A stretch of DNA of 64,000 nt from positions 1-64,000 of the forward strand of contig JAGOZX010000002.1 in assembly GCA_018058425.1 (NCBI GenBank), in the 5' to 3' direction. The notes under the pieces are model-generated. The model worked only from the letters and a program-made list of their open reading frames with translations, was not told where the DNA came from and did no database searches. Position 1 is the stretch's first letter; each line of letters starts with the position of its first letter. Below are positions 19,553 to 28,274 of this stretch, piece by piece. The position numbers and the translations under genes were made by a program. This DNA is from Sebaldella sp. GTDB taxonomy: Bacteria; Fusobacteriota; Fusobacteriia; Fusobacteriales; Leptotrichiaceae.

Positions 19553-20575
19553 ATGGGTCAAGTTGGAAAAAAATCAATGAAAGATATAGCAAAATTAGCA
19601 GGCGTTTCCACAAGTACAGTTTCAAGAATAATAAATGCTAATGGAAGATTTTCAGAAAAGACGAAAAAAAAAGTTTTATCTATAATGAAAAAATATAATT
19701 ATATTCCAAATATGGCTGCAAAAAGTTTAAAAATTAATAAATCGAAGTCTATAGGAATTATTGTTACGAATATTCAAAATGAATTTTTCTCAGAAATTGT
19801 TTCTGGAATTGAAGACTTCTTTTTTAAAGTTGGTTATTCAGTTTTTATTTGCAATACAAGTCAGGATTCTAAAAAAGAGATGGAATACTTTAAAGTTTTA
19901 GATTCTAAATTAGTTGATGGAATAATATGCATTTCTGCATTAGAAAACACTCCTAAAGAATTTTTTTCAAATCATAGAAAAATTCCAATGGTTTGTATAG
20001 ACAGAATATTTGAACCAAGTGCATCAGATACATCTTATATAGAATCAGACCATTATCAAGGCGGATTTATGGCAACAGAGGAACTGATAAAAAGAGGATG
20101 TAAGCGAATTTTAGTTTTAGCTAAGAAGAGAAGTTTTTCAGCAAGTAAAAAAAGAGTAGAGGGATATAAGGCGGCTCTTAAAAAATACAAAATTCCTATT
20201 GATAATAAACTAATTTTAAAATTTGACGGGAATTTATTTAGTTTTGATGAAACAAAAAAAGTTATGGACTCTATATTAGAAAAAAAAGTAAGTTTTGATG
20301 GAATCTTTGCTACGAGTGATTGGAGAGCATATGGAGCATTAATATCACTAAAGGAGCATAATGTTTCTATTCCTGATGATGTTAAGATCATAGGGTTTGA
20401 TAATGTCTCTATCTCTAAGTATTCTTATCCTAAAATTACTACTGTTAATCAAAATAGAGAAGTTATTATTCAAGAAGCTTCAAATATATTATTTAATTTA
20501 ATGAATTTTCCTGATAAGGTAAACAAAAAACACACTATAATTCCAGTTTCAATAATAAAAAGAGAAACTACGTAA
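19553..20575 (+). CDS. LacI-family transcriptional regulator (340 aa)
   Basis: A LacI-type helix-turn-helix occupies residues ~8-30 (MKDIAKLAGVSTSTVSRII), followed by the hinge helix (NMAAKSLK) and a periplasmic-binding-protein-like sugar domain (IGIIVTNIQNEFF... through IIGFDNVSISKYSYP). It is convergent with the PTS-mannosidase operon and is the obvious candidate to bind the two CAAACGATTGC operators upstream of that operon. Its own promoter region has no copy of this operator, so strong autoregulation is not suggested. The inducer is probably a mannosyl compound (inference). Confidence 0.93.
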   Translation: MGQVGKKSMKDIAKLAGVSTSTVSRIINANGRFSEKTKKKVLSIMKKYNYIPNMAAKSLKINKSKSIGIIVTNIQNEFFSEIVSGIEDFFFKVGYSVFICNTSQDSKKEMEYFKVLDSKLVDGIICISALENTPKEFFSNHRKIPMVCIDRIFEPSASDTSYIESDHYQGGFMATEELIKRGCKRILVLAKKRSFSASKKRVEGYKAALKKYKIPIDNKLILKFDGNLFSFDETKKVMDSILEKKVSFDGIFATSDWRAYGALISLKEHNVSIPDDVKIIGFDNVSISKYSYPKITTVNQNREVIIQEASNILFNLMNFPDKVNKKHTIIPVSIIKRETT

Positions 20576-20614
20576 AAAAATCTGCCTCTATAAATTTAGA
20601 GACAGATTTTTTAT
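20574..20614. terminator. Bidirectional terminator between regulator and mannosidase
   Basis: TCTGCCTCTA pairs with TAGAGACAGA, flanked by A and T runs on both sides; it serves the two convergent transcripts. Confidence 0.85.
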
Positions 20615-20615
20615 T

Positions 20616-23243
20616 TTAAATCTTTAGTGAATAACTTTGAAATTCACAATATTTTAAGTGTGATCTTTTATCCATCTTTGTAGTTTCATCTAATTTTATA
20701 GGATTAGATGCGATATTTTCTTCTACTACAGCCGTTTTAAGTATAAAAGGATTAAAGTATCTAATGATATACTCATTTCCATTCTCAGCCTTTTTAAAGG
20801 CACTCATGACTGCATCAGTTTTTTCTGCAGAAATCATGCTATAAGTTTGAGGCAGAGATTTTTCTTTGTCTAAATGAGCATAGATTATACGACCATTTAG
20901 AAATTCAGAAAACTGCTTAACAGGCATTGGTGATAAATATTCTTTAGCTTTTTTAGCAATTCCAGCTTGATCAAAGTCTGTATTAAATAAGATCATTGCA
21001 AACGAACAATTTATTTCCCCAAGTAGTTGCGCATCAGGTGTTTGGATAATTGATTCTCCAGAAGCACGTCCAGGTCTATAAAGAAGGTCAGTTTTTCCCA
21101 TATATCCAAAAGTTCTAAATAGTGTTAAACGAATAGTATCATAGTTTTCTCCTATAATTTCATATTCACGAATTCCTTCTGTAATAATTGCAGTTCCATG
21201 ATCTTCGTCATGAAGACTTACAAAGCTTTGCATAGCTTCAATAGAAATAGGTGTTTCCTGCCATTTTTCCTTTTCCCAGACGTCCATTTCTGGAAGTCGT
21301 ACTGGTCTTTTTACAATTCCGAAAAGTTGATCAGCAGTGGAAAATTTACTTGCTATCTCAGTATTAAAATTAACACAGAGTCTATGACTTAGAACATTAT
21401 TATCTATTTTTACATCAAACCTTATTAAATCTTCATCTTTTCTAAGAGAAACTAGTATTTTTAGAGTAAAATCTTCATTATTTATTTTATCTGCTCTTTG
21501 AGTTAAGTCTTTAGGAACTTTCATATTGAGTAATATTTCCAGAGTATTTTCTACATCTGATTGATATACAATAAGATTTTTTAATTCTGACTCTGTAGAC
21601 TTAATAATCATGTCCTTTCTTGGAGGAGAATAGTTATATGAGTCACCGTCATCTCCATTTTCTTCAAAAATCATCTGATTAGAAAATATTTTTTTAGTTA
21701 TCTTATCTTCGATAGTTAAAGTATTATTTTCTTCAAGTATTATATGATAATATTTATTTTCTATTTCATTTCCAGATAGATTTTTAAATATTTTTTGTGG
21801 ATCATTATTTTTTAAATTGAAGAAAAATTGTGAATAACCCATTGCAGGAATAGATTTTACATCAACTAAAATTTTAGCAAGATAAACAGTTTTGGGCATA
21901 TATATTTTTTTGCTTGGATTTAGGCTAATATGCTGTTCTAACACATAGTTAGTCATTTCAACTTTTTCTTTTATAGCATAATCAAGAGTGTTGCCATTTA
22001 TATCTTCAATAGTAAAGTTACTTTCAGGTATGTATGCAGTATATTCAACTACTCCCTCTCTTGCATAAGGTAAAGGATTAAAAATAGTAAAGTTAAATTC
22101 ATGTGAAAGATTAATCTTTTCACTAATTATTCTCATATTCATCTCAAGTAGATTTTCGGCCATATCTTCTGCTCTTTTATAACGTCCTGCTATATCTTTA
22201 TTTGTAGTATCACTATTACATCCACCAATACTATCATGGGCAGCATTATCAAATAACAGCTTCCAAATTTCTGCTAATTCTTCATGTGGATATCTATTTC
22301 CTAATGAATGACTTATTGATAATACAGGTTCTACAATATTAACAAGAAAATTTTCAATTTTATTATTACTTTGTTTCAAGTCTGCTCGTGTAGAAAAAAT
22401 AGACTTATGTAAACGACTATGTTTTCCTTCTGTTAATTCACCACAAATAACAGGCAGATCAGAAACATCCTTTTCAAGTTCATCGAAAAATAACTCAGGA
22501 GAATCCAATACATATTCTCTTTTAGAATCAATTTCATTAAAAAGATTAATTAATTCAGGTAAGTTTTTTCTAATTGGGGCTTGATCAAATCCATTTGGAA
22601 AATAGACATGTTTTGTAGAAGCTTTTTCTTCTAAAGCACCAATTTTTTCATTTAGATAGGGTAACATATCTTCTTTATTTTCAGGAATATTTCCGCCATA
22701 ATAATATCCAAAAGGAATCTGTTCAGCAATCATTTCTGTACCATCGTCACCACGCCATATAAACTCAGTCTGTTTTAAACGATTATCAGCAACCCCTCTC
22801 CAAAAAAGAAATCTAGATATATCAAACTGTTTATATATTTGTGGCATATTACCACCTTGACCGAAAATATCTGGAGCATATCCTATAGACATAGAATGTC
22901 CCAAGTCTTTTGCAATATTAGTTCCATAGTATAAGTTTCTTACAACAGATTCTTGTGAAATAACTAGTTGATCAGTCTGTGTATACCATGGGCCAATTAT
23001 AAATCTCTTATCTTTAATTAGTTTTTGTAATCTATCCTTATCTTCAGGTGAATATTTTAAATAATCTTCAACTAATGAACTCTGTCCATCCATTAGAAAA
23101 AATTTAAAGTCATCTTTTGTTTCTAGAGTTTCTATTACTTCCTTAATGTGTTTTACTAAATATATTTTAGACCTTGATGATGTAAAATACCATTCTTTGT
23201 CCCAATGTGAATGAGGGATAACGTGTACTTTTGTTTTTAGCAT
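20616..23243 (-). CDS. mngB: GH38 alpha-mannosidase, MngB-like
   Basis: The 875-residue protein follows the E. coli mannosylglycerate hydrolase MngB along its length. The zinc/active-site motif HSHWDKEWYFT has His13 and Asp15. The nucleophile is Asp125 in GYAPDIFG. Other matches are GPWYTQTD, FWRG, NAAHDSIGG and DDGDSYNYSPP. MngB-type enzymes cleave 6-phosphomannosyl-glycerate, the product of PTS uptake, giving mannose-6-phosphate and glycerate. The three PTS genes upstream in the same operon make this reading coherent. Mannosyl-glycerate is inference from the family; another phosphorylated alpha-mannoside is possible. The cytoplasmic location fits the lack of a signal peptide. Confidence 0.9.
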   Translation of the reverse strand: MLKTKVHVIPHSHWDKEWYFTSSRSKIYLVKHIKEVIETLETKDDFKFFLMDGQSSLVEDYLKYSPEDKDRLQKLIKDKRFIIGPWYTQTDQLVISQESVVRNLYYGTNIAKDLGHSMSIGYAPDIFGQGGNMPQIYKQFDISRFLFWRGVADNRLKQTEFIWRGDDGTEMIAEQIPFGYYYGGNIPENKEDMLPYLNEKIGALEEKASTKHVYFPNGFDQAPIRKNLPELINLFNEIDSKREYVLDSPELFFDELEKDVSDLPVICGELTEGKHSRLHKSIFSTRADLKQSNNKIENFLVNIVEPVLSISHSLGNRYPHEELAEIWKLLFDNAAHDSIGGCNSDTTNKDIAGRYKRAEDMAENLLEMNMRIISEKINLSHEFNFTIFNPLPYAREGVVEYTAYIPESNFTIEDINGNTLDYAIKEKVEMTNYVLEQHISLNPSKKIYMPKTVYLAKILVDVKSIPAMGYSQFFFNLKNNDPQKIFKNLSGNEIENKYYHIILEENNTLTIEDKITKKIFSNQMIFEENGDDGDSYNYSPPRKDMIIKSTESELKNLIVYQSDVENTLEILLNMKVPKDLTQRADKINNEDFTLKILVSLRKDEDLIRFDVKIDNNVLSHRLCVNFNTEIASKFSTADQLFGIVKRPVRLPEMDVWEKEKWQETPISIEAMQSFVSLHDEDHGTAIITEGIREYEIIGENYDTIRLTLFRTFGYMGKTDLLYRPGRASGESIIQTPDAQLLGEINCSFAMILFNTDFDQAGIAKKAKEYLSPMPVKQFSEFLNGRIIYAHLDKEKSLPQTYSMISAEKTDAVMSAFKKAENGNEYIIRYFNPFILKTAVVEENIASNPIKLDETTKMDKRSHLKYCEFQSYSLKI

Positions 23244-23279
23244 ATAAATAATCTCCTATATCATATAATCTTTTTTTAT

Positions 23280-24380
23280 TTAATCAAAACTTATTTCTAT
23301 ATTTTCATCTATATTTGATAGTTCCTCATTTTCTGATTTTTCTGTGAAGTCAACAAGAAAATTCGCTCCAAAACCTATAATTAAGGCTCCTATAATTCCT
23401 CCAACAAGATACGCCCATCCATTTCCAACACTGAAAAATCCATACATTCCTCCTATTGGCGGCATTTTAACATGTGCTCCTAGAAGCATTGTGATCGCTG
23501 CTCCAATTGAACAAGAAACGACATTTAGAGGAATTAATTTTCCAGGACTTTGTAAAGTAAATGGAATAGCCCCTTCAGTAATTCCTATAACACCCATAAT
23601 TAAAGCACCATTTCCAGCCTCTTTAAATGTTGGTGAAAAGTTATTTTTACGAATTAGTGTAGCTAACCCATAACCTAATGGTGGAATCCATATAGCAACA
23701 TTGACTATGATAGCAGGTAGGTAAACTCCACTCATAAGAAGAGCATTTCCGGCCATCCAAGCAGCTTTATTTACAGGGCCTCCAAGGTCAAATCCTATCA
23801 TTGCACCAAGTATAACTGCTAAAATTACTACATTTGTATTATTTTCAGACATTTGAGTTACCCAGTTAAGCAGAGAAGTATTAATCCATCCAAGAGGTCC
23901 TCCAAGTATTAGTGACATTAAGATTCCAACTGCTCCCATTGTAAGAAGCGGTAAGATTATTAATGGAACAGAACTTGCGGCAGCACCCTTTATTTTTATC
24001 TTATTTTTTATTTTATTTGTAAGCCATCCAGCAAAAAATCCAGAAACTACAGCGCCTAAAAATCCTGCATTTGTACTGGAAGCAAGAACTCCACCCACAA
24101 AACCTGCAGCAAGAGCAGGTTTTCCTGCTATAGAATAAGCAATATATCCTGAAAGTACTAAATTTAAAAGTCCAATTGCACTCCAACCAACATTTTGAAA
24201 CATCCACACATAATGATAAAATCCGCCTGTTTTTGCAAAGTCATCTAAATTTGTGACTCCACCTGCAAAACCAATCATTTTAGCTACAGCTACAACAAGT
24301 GAACCTCCAATGATTACAGGTAATGCATAAGAAATTCCAGCCATTAAATGGTCTCTTGCCTCATAAAGTTTCTTTTTCAT
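23280..24380 (-). CDS. PTS fructose/mannosylglycerate-type EIIC component (366 aa)
   Basis: This is the membrane channel subunit of a fructose-family PTS, with about ten hydrophobic segments and the family motifs GGPVNKAAW and ITEGAIPF. It carries the sugar across the membrane while EIIB phosphorylates it. GGAGAT precedes the ATG. It lies 18 bp after the EIIB gene and 36 bp before the mannosidase gene. In E. coli MngA the IIA, IIB and IIC domains are fused; here they are three separate proteins. Confidence 0.92.
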   Translation of the reverse strand: MKKKLYEARDHLMAGISYALPVIIGGSLVVAVAKMIGFAGGVTNLDDFAKTGGFYHYVWMFQNVGWSAIGLLNLVLSGYIAYSIAGKPALAAGFVGGVLASSTNAGFLGAVVSGFFAGWLTNKIKNKIKIKGAAASSVPLIILPLLTMGAVGILMSLILGGPLGWINTSLLNWVTQMSENNTNVVILAVILGAMIGFDLGGPVNKAAWMAGNALLMSGVYLPAIIVNVAIWIPPLGYGLATLIRKNNFSPTFKEAGNGALIMGVIGITEGAIPFTLQSPGKLIPLNVVSCSIGAAITMLLGAHVKMPPIGGMYGFFSVGNGWAYLVGGIIGALIIGFGANFLVDFTEKSENEELSNIDENIEISFD

Positions 24381-24398
24381 GATTTATCTCCTTTTAAA

Positions 24399-24719
24399 TT
24401 ATTTATTTTTTTGTTCCATTGCGCTGACAATTTTTGTAAGAACTGCTTCAGCACTTGTAACACATTGTCCAATTTTTACACGAACAATTTGCTTTCCAGT
24501 AAATCTATCTTCCCCTTCAATTACTTTGTCAGCAGCTATAATTACTACATCAGCTGAGGAGATATCAGTTTTAGAAAGCTCATCAATGGTACCCATTGCT
24601 CCTTGCTGTTCTATTTTTACATCGTGTCCCAATTTTACGCCTGCTTTTTCCAAAGCTTTAGCTGCCATTGGAGTGTGAGCAAGACCTGCAATACATGAAG
24701 TTACACCTACTATTTTCAT
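24399..24719 (-). CDS. PTS fructose-type EIIB component (106 aa)
   Basis: The phosphorylated cysteine is Cys9 in VTSCIAGLAHT, the standard EIIB-fructose signature, and residues ~40-50 (QQGAMGTIDEL) are also typical. It accepts phosphate from the EIIA encoded just upstream and passes it to the incoming sugar. Its ATG shares one base with the EIIA stop codon (TAATG). Confidence 0.94.
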   Translation of the reverse strand: MKIVGVTSCIAGLAHTPMAAKALEKAGVKLGHDVKIEQQGAMGTIDELSKTDISSADVVIIAADKVIEGEDRFTGKQIVRVKIGQCVTSAEAVLTKIVSAMEQKNK

Positions 24720-25174
24720 TATAAACCTCCATTTAAATATTTTTCTACATACTCTATTAATTCATCATTTGTTTTTACATTTAAAATAGCATTTTGAAAG
24801 TCATCTTCTAATAAACTAACTGCAATTTTAGAAAGTATTTCTAAATGTTTTTGCTCTGCATCACTTTCTGGAACTAAAATTGAAAAGATCGCCTTTACTT
24901 TGAAATTTTCAGGAGAGTCCCAATCTATAGGCTCGGTAAGCCTGATAAATAAAACTTTTACAGAGTTTAGCAGGTTGCTCTTAACATGGGGAATCGCTAT
25001 TAGTTCCTGTACAGCTGTAGAGTACTCTTTCTCTCTATCCCACAGTTTTTCATAAAGCTCTGTTTCATTAGTAGTTACTCCAAGTTCTTTTGCTTTTTTT
25101 GCAATAAATAGAAGAACTTTATCTTTAGTATCTAATTTTTGATCCAAAAAAATCTGTTCTTTTTCTAAAATCAA
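24719..25174 (-). CDS. PTS fructose-type EIIA component (151 aa)
   Basis: The protein takes phosphate from HPr on the histidine in LIAIPHVKS (residue 63 from the start used here). The overall fold signature, including DWDSPENFKVKAIFSILVP, is that of EIIA-fructose/mannitol. I favour a TTG start at 25174 because GGAAGGTG lies six bases upstream. An in-frame GTG at 25183 would add three residues but sits inside that ribosome binding site. First gene of the operon IIA-IIB-IIC-mngB. Confidence 0.9.
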   Translation of the reverse strand: MILEKEQIFLDQKLDTKDKVLLFIAKKAKELGVTTNETELYEKLWDREKEYSTAVQELIAIPHVKSNLLNSVKVLFIRLTEPIDWDSPENFKVKAIFSILVPESDAEQKHLEILSKIAVSLLEDDFQNAILNVKTNDELIEYVEKYLNGGL

Positions 25175-25210
25175 TGTCTTCACCTTCCTTTATAAGATAG
25201 TGTTTAGGTA

Positions 25211-25271
25211 TGATCAAACGATTGCTCAAATTTTGAAAAAATAAAATGATTTGAACAAACGATTGCGTAAA
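25211..25271. promoter_or_regulatory. Twin LacI-type operators before the PTS-mannosidase operon
   Basis: CAAACGATTGC occurs at 25215-25225 and again at 25256-25266, exactly 41 bp apart (about four helical turns). Each is a near-palindrome centred on CG, as in LacI/PurR-family operators. They lie 40-90 bp upstream of the EIIA start, where the promoter must be, although no single -35/-10 pair stands out. Confidence 0.75.
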
Positions 25272-25381
25272 TTTTTGTAATAAAATAAACTACCTATATT
25301 AGGTATACCTTGAAAAAATATAAAAGTCAATATTATATTTTAAAATAAATATGATTATTCATTTTGAATAAAGATATATTT

Positions 25382-25567
25382 AGGAGTGGGGATGTCGCAA
25401 AATAGAAAATTTTTAATTTGAAAAACCTATTTTGTGATGGTTTAGTTATAGATCCTTACGTCGCGCAGCTCCTCAGGATGACAGATTGTTTGTATCTTCT
25501 TTATTTATTATCTAGTATTTGTTTTAGTATTTATTCAGTTTAAAAAACCTATTTTGAGACTACTCCT
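25382..25567. repeat. MITE-like element enclosing dispersed repeat copy 2
   Basis: The ends AGGAGT...GTCGCAAAATAG (25382-25405) and CTATTTTGAGACTACTCCT (25549-25567) are imperfect inverted repeats. A third copy of the inner arm, CCTATTTTGTGA, lies at 25426-25437. The middle (25447-25488) is the dispersed GATCCTTACGTC...CTCAGGATGACAGATTG repeat in its most complete form. No reading frame of note is inside. The remaining parts of the 25175-25743 gap hold the LacI operators and the terminator at 25664. Confidence 0.55.
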
Positions 25568-25663
25568 TATTTGATACTCGATAAGGTTATGAAAGTTATG
25601 AAGTAGAATGAAGAAAATATTTTTCAGAGAAAGAAGTAATAAGAAAGCTAAAAATAACTAAAT

Positions 25664-25706
25664 AAAAAACAGAGGATCAATTTTAATATCTGAATCCTCT
25701 GTTTTT
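25664..25706 (-). terminator. Terminator of the GntR/ABC operon
   Basis: A 13-base perfect stem (AAAAACAGAGGAT with its complement) gives a T run on the minus strand after the permease gene. Confidence 0.85.
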
Positions 25707-25743
25707 AGCAAAATATAAATTTATTGTTATTTCGGTCGGGTAT

Positions 25744-26451
25744 TTACAGTGAATCTATTTTTCTTTTTTGCAAATATAATGTAATTGCGAAAAATACTAT
25801 ACACCAAGCTAAATTCCAAAATAACATTATTGGTAAAGACTGCTGATCTTCAAACCTTCCACTCATTCTAGAATGCATTGTTGAAGCACCTAGAAACGTT
25901 CTTTGAATTACTCTATTAGTTATAAACCAAGTAATTATAATACCTATAAATGATAATCTTCTAAAGGTTTTAGAACTTGAAAATGATTTTACCCATATCA
26001 TAGGATTAGCGATATAGCTTATTAAAATTGTGAAAATTGCTAATATTCGTAATGCTCCATAAAAGAAAAAACTAATAAAATCAATAGTTCCATATTCGTG
26101 AGGTATTGAACTAAATACTACCATCATAAATATTGATTGAAAAACTATAAATGTAATTATGACAATATAGCTTACTATTAATTTTGAAAGCATAATTGAT
26201 GTGTGTGATTGATCAGTCATGGATACTATTGAAAAATTTTCTTTGCCTGTATCTAATTGATTAAACTGGATTAGATATATTGCTAAAAATATAAACATAA
26301 TGAAACATACAAAAATGATACTACGATAAATTTCTGTATGTAAAAATGCTCCAAAAGTTAAAGTTAATATATTAAATAATAGATATACTCCAAATATTAT
26401 TGATAATAATGGTATTATCTGTTTAAAATAAAAATGAATTATTTTTTTCAT
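25744..26451 (-). CDS. ABC-2 type permease of a GntR-linked transporter (235 aa)
   Basis: Six hydrophobic segments fill the protein; the first covers residues ~12-32. It has no recognisable substrate motif. It is the third gene of gntR-ATPase-permease, with its start sharing one base with the ATPase stop. The plan matches the ytrABC cluster of Bacillus, which responds to cell-wall antibiotics, but that function is inference. Confidence 0.85.
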   Translation of the reverse strand: MKKIIHFYFKQIIPLLSIIFGVYLLFNILTLTFGAFLHTEIYRSIIFVCFIMFIFLAIYLIQFNQLDTGKENFSIVSMTDQSHTSIMLSKLIVSYIVIITFIVFQSIFMMVVFSSIPHEYGTIDFISFFFYGALRILAIFTILISYIANPMIWVKSFSSSKTFRRLSFIGIIITWFITNRVIQRTFLGASTMHSRMSGRFEDQQSLPIMLFWNLAWCIVFFAITLYLQKRKIDSL

Positions 26452-27149
26452 TATTCAGTCACCTCTCTATATAAATCAGAAATTGATTTATCATTTTTTT
26501 CTCTATATTCTTCTATATTCACATACTCGCTTATTTGACCTTTATTCATAAAAATTACATTATCAAATAACATTTCTACTTCATTTATAAAGTGTGTTGA
26601 TAATATTATTGATGAATTAGGATTGAACTCTTCAAGTATAAGTCCGTATATTTCTTCTCTGGCTTTTAGATCTATGTTTGCAAAGGGTTCATCTAATAAA
26701 AATAAACTCACATCCTTTGAAAGAGTAAAGATAAGTTTTACTTTCGCGATTGTCCCTAATGACATATTTTTGAATTCTATACTTTCATTAATTTTCATTT
26801 TCTCAAGTAATTTCTTACATTTTTCACTGTTAAAGTTATTAAATAATAATTGGAAATATTCTATTGCATTTTTTACTGTCCACTTTTTAGAAAATATATC
26901 TATAGATGGCATATATGATATATGATTTTTTACTTTAGGGTTGATTACTGTAGTTTCATTTATAATTATTTCTCCGTTATTAATATGCTGAAGACCAGCC
27001 ATACAGTTTAACAAAGTGGTTTTACCACTTCCATTTGGACCTAGCAGACCAATGACATTTCCCATTTTTATTTCAAAATTCACATCATCAAGTGCTCTGT
27101 GATTATTGAATGTTTTTGTTACTCCTTTTACTTTCGCTAATGCTTCCAT
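26451..27149 (-). CDS. ABC transporter ATP-binding protein, YtrB-like (232 aa)
   Basis: Walker A is GPNGSGKT near residues 34-41. The signature is the degenerate MSLGTIAKVKL and Walker B is LFLLDEP, followed by the switch histidine in STHF. The non-canonical signature is common in GntR-linked exporters. It shares one base with both neighbouring genes (stop/start TAATG overlaps), which points to tight coupling. Confidence 0.92.
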   Translation of the reverse strand: MEALAKVKGVTKTFNNHRALDDVNFEIKMGNVIGLLGPNGSGKTTLLNCMAGLQHINNGEIIINETTVINPKVKNHISYMPSIDIFSKKWTVKNAIEYFQLLFNNFNSEKCKKLLEKMKINESIEFKNMSLGTIAKVKLIFTLSKDVSLFLLDEPFANIDLKAREEIYGLILEEFNPNSSIILSTHFINEVEMLFDNVIFMNKGQISEYVNIEEYREKNDKSISDLYREVTE

Positions 27150-27508
27150 TAATTTTCCTCCTCTATCTTTAGTATTAACTTAATAATTTCATCAATAATA
27201 AATCCCATATCACGCATTTCTTTTATAAACTGTTTTACTTTTTTTTCTGCTACTATTTTTGAGAGCTCAGCTACTTTGGCTCCATCTGTAGTCACATAAC
27301 TTCCCATTCCTCGCTTGGAGTATATAAGTTCCTCTCTCTCGAGTTCTGCGTAAGCCCTTTGAACTGTGTTCGGATTTACATTTAGTTTTATAGCAAAGTC
27401 CCTAACAGAAGGGATTTTTTCATTTAGTTTCCATTCGCCAATTATCAGTTTTATTTTTATAAAAAATATTATTTGCTGATATATTGGTTGGTTTTCTTCA
27501 AAATTCAT
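27149..27508 (-). CDS. GntR-family repressor, YtrA subfamily (119 aa)
   Basis: The winged helix is clear (IPSVRDFAIKLNVNPNTVQRAYAELEREEL), and only about 50 residues follow it. This short form with no ligand domain is the YtrA subfamily, usually an autoregulator of an adjoining ABC exporter. The perfect palindrome over its promoter supports that. GGAGATG precedes the ATG by five bases. Confidence 0.93.
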   Translation of the reverse strand: MNFEENQPIYQQIIFFIKIKLIIGEWKLNEKIPSVRDFAIKLNVNPNTVQRAYAELEREELIYSKRGMGSYVTTDGAKVAELSKIVAEKKVKQFIKEMRDMGFIIDEIIKLILKIEEEN

Positions 27509-27533
27509 ATAAACATCTCCTTAATTTAAAGAT

Positions 27534-27582
27534 AATATTAGTGTACTAATTAAATAATACACTAATATTATTTTTTTGTCAA
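27534..27582 (-). promoter_or_regulatory. Promoter and perfect 12-bp inverted repeat of the gntR operon
   Basis: On the minus strand TTGACA (27577-27582), 17 bases and TATTAT (27554-27559) form a strong promoter. AATATTAGTGTA (27534-27545) and TACACTAATATT (27558-27569) are perfect inverted repeats that cover the spacer and the -10 box. Repressor binding there would block RNA polymerase. Confidence 0.8.
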
Positions 27583-27653
27583 ATATTTTTTTAAATAATC
27601 TATAAATTATTTATTTTTTAGATTTTATGTGACTTTTAGAGTAATGCTTGATT

Positions 27654-27693
27654 AAAGTTCTCACATCATTTCATTTTTTAGAATGACAAATTA
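27654..27693. repeat. Dispersed repeat, copy 3 (diverged)
   Basis: AAAGTTCTCACATCATTTC, then ATTTTTTAGAATGACAAATTA, aligns with the other three copies. It lies about 40 bp from the exporter gene's terminator. The rest of the 27583-27815 gap shows only that terminator. Confidence 0.6.
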
Positions 27694-27733
27694 AGTTTTT
27701 TTCTTACTTTGTGGAAATTCTGAATAATTAAAA

Positions 27734-27771
27734 AAAGGGTTACCTCAAATGATACTTTTGAGATAACCCAC
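27734..27771 (-). terminator. Terminator of the SMR exporter gene
   Basis: GGGTTACCTCAAA pairs with TTTTGAGATAACCC; on the minus strand a run of seven T follows. Confidence 0.85.
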
Positions 27772-27815
27772 TTAGAATGTTTAAATATAAATTCTTATAT
27801 TTTCATAAAGTAATT

Positions 27816-28136
27816 CTAATGTTTAGAGAAAACTTTTAAACCAACAATTCCGATTAATAACAAAATAACAAAAAAACCTTGTACTAATGTAAATCGATCT
27901 TTAAAGATGATTACACTAACCGCTACCGCACCTACTGCACCTATTCCAGTCCATAACGGGTAAGCAATACCAATAGGAAGAGCCTTTACAGCCTTTGCTA
28001 AAAAATAAAAGCTGACTATCATTCCTAAGATTGTATAAATTGTGTAATTTAACTTTGTAAATCCTTCTGAGAGCTTTAAAAATGTAGCCCATACAATCTC
28101 AAAAATTCCTGCGACTAGAAGAAAAATCCATTCCAT
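27816..28136 (-). CDS. gdx: Small multidrug resistance protein, Gdx/SugE-type guanidinium exporter
   Basis: The 106-residue protein has four hydrophobic helices and the conserved membrane glutamate Glu13 (AGIFEIVWA). The sequence WATFLKLSEGFT and LPIGIAYPLWTGIGAVGA follow SugE/Gdx rather than EmrE-type drug pumps. Gdx proteins export guanidinium in exchange for protons and are commonly under guanidine riboswitches. The leader described at 28168-28260 supports this. The split between the two SMR subtypes is judged by eye. Confidence 0.88.
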   Translation of the reverse strand: MEWIFLLVAGIFEIVWATFLKLSEGFTKLNYTIYTILGMIVSFYFLAKAVKALPIGIAYPLWTGIGAVGAVAVSVIIFKDRFTLVQGFFVILLLIGIVGLKVFSKH

Positions 28137-28167
28137 TTTTTACCTCCTTTTAAAAATATAATTTTTT

Positions 28168-28260
28168 ATAAAAAAACACCTGATAACCTTATATCGACTA
28201 AAGCCTAACGACATAAAATTCAGATGTTTTTAATATTTTATCCGGCGATAAAATAAAAAC
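28168..28260 (-). promoter_or_regulatory. Riboswitch-like leader with terminator, upstream of gdx
   Basis: In RNA order (minus strand) there is first a hairpin TATTTTATC-GCCG-GATAAAATA (28255-28234). Then comes an intrinsic terminator: AAAAACATCTGA (28231-28220) pairs with TCAGGTGTTTTT (28183-28172), with an inner stem TTATGTCG/CGATATAA and the 12-base loop TTAGGCTTTAGT. The two loops share complementary GCC and GGC, allowing a kissing contact. The arm AAAAAC can also pair with upstream GTTTTT, giving a possible alternative fold. The layout is like reported guanidine-IV riboswitches, but I have not matched a consensus. Confidence 0.55.
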
Positions 28261-28274
28261 TTAATATTCCATAT

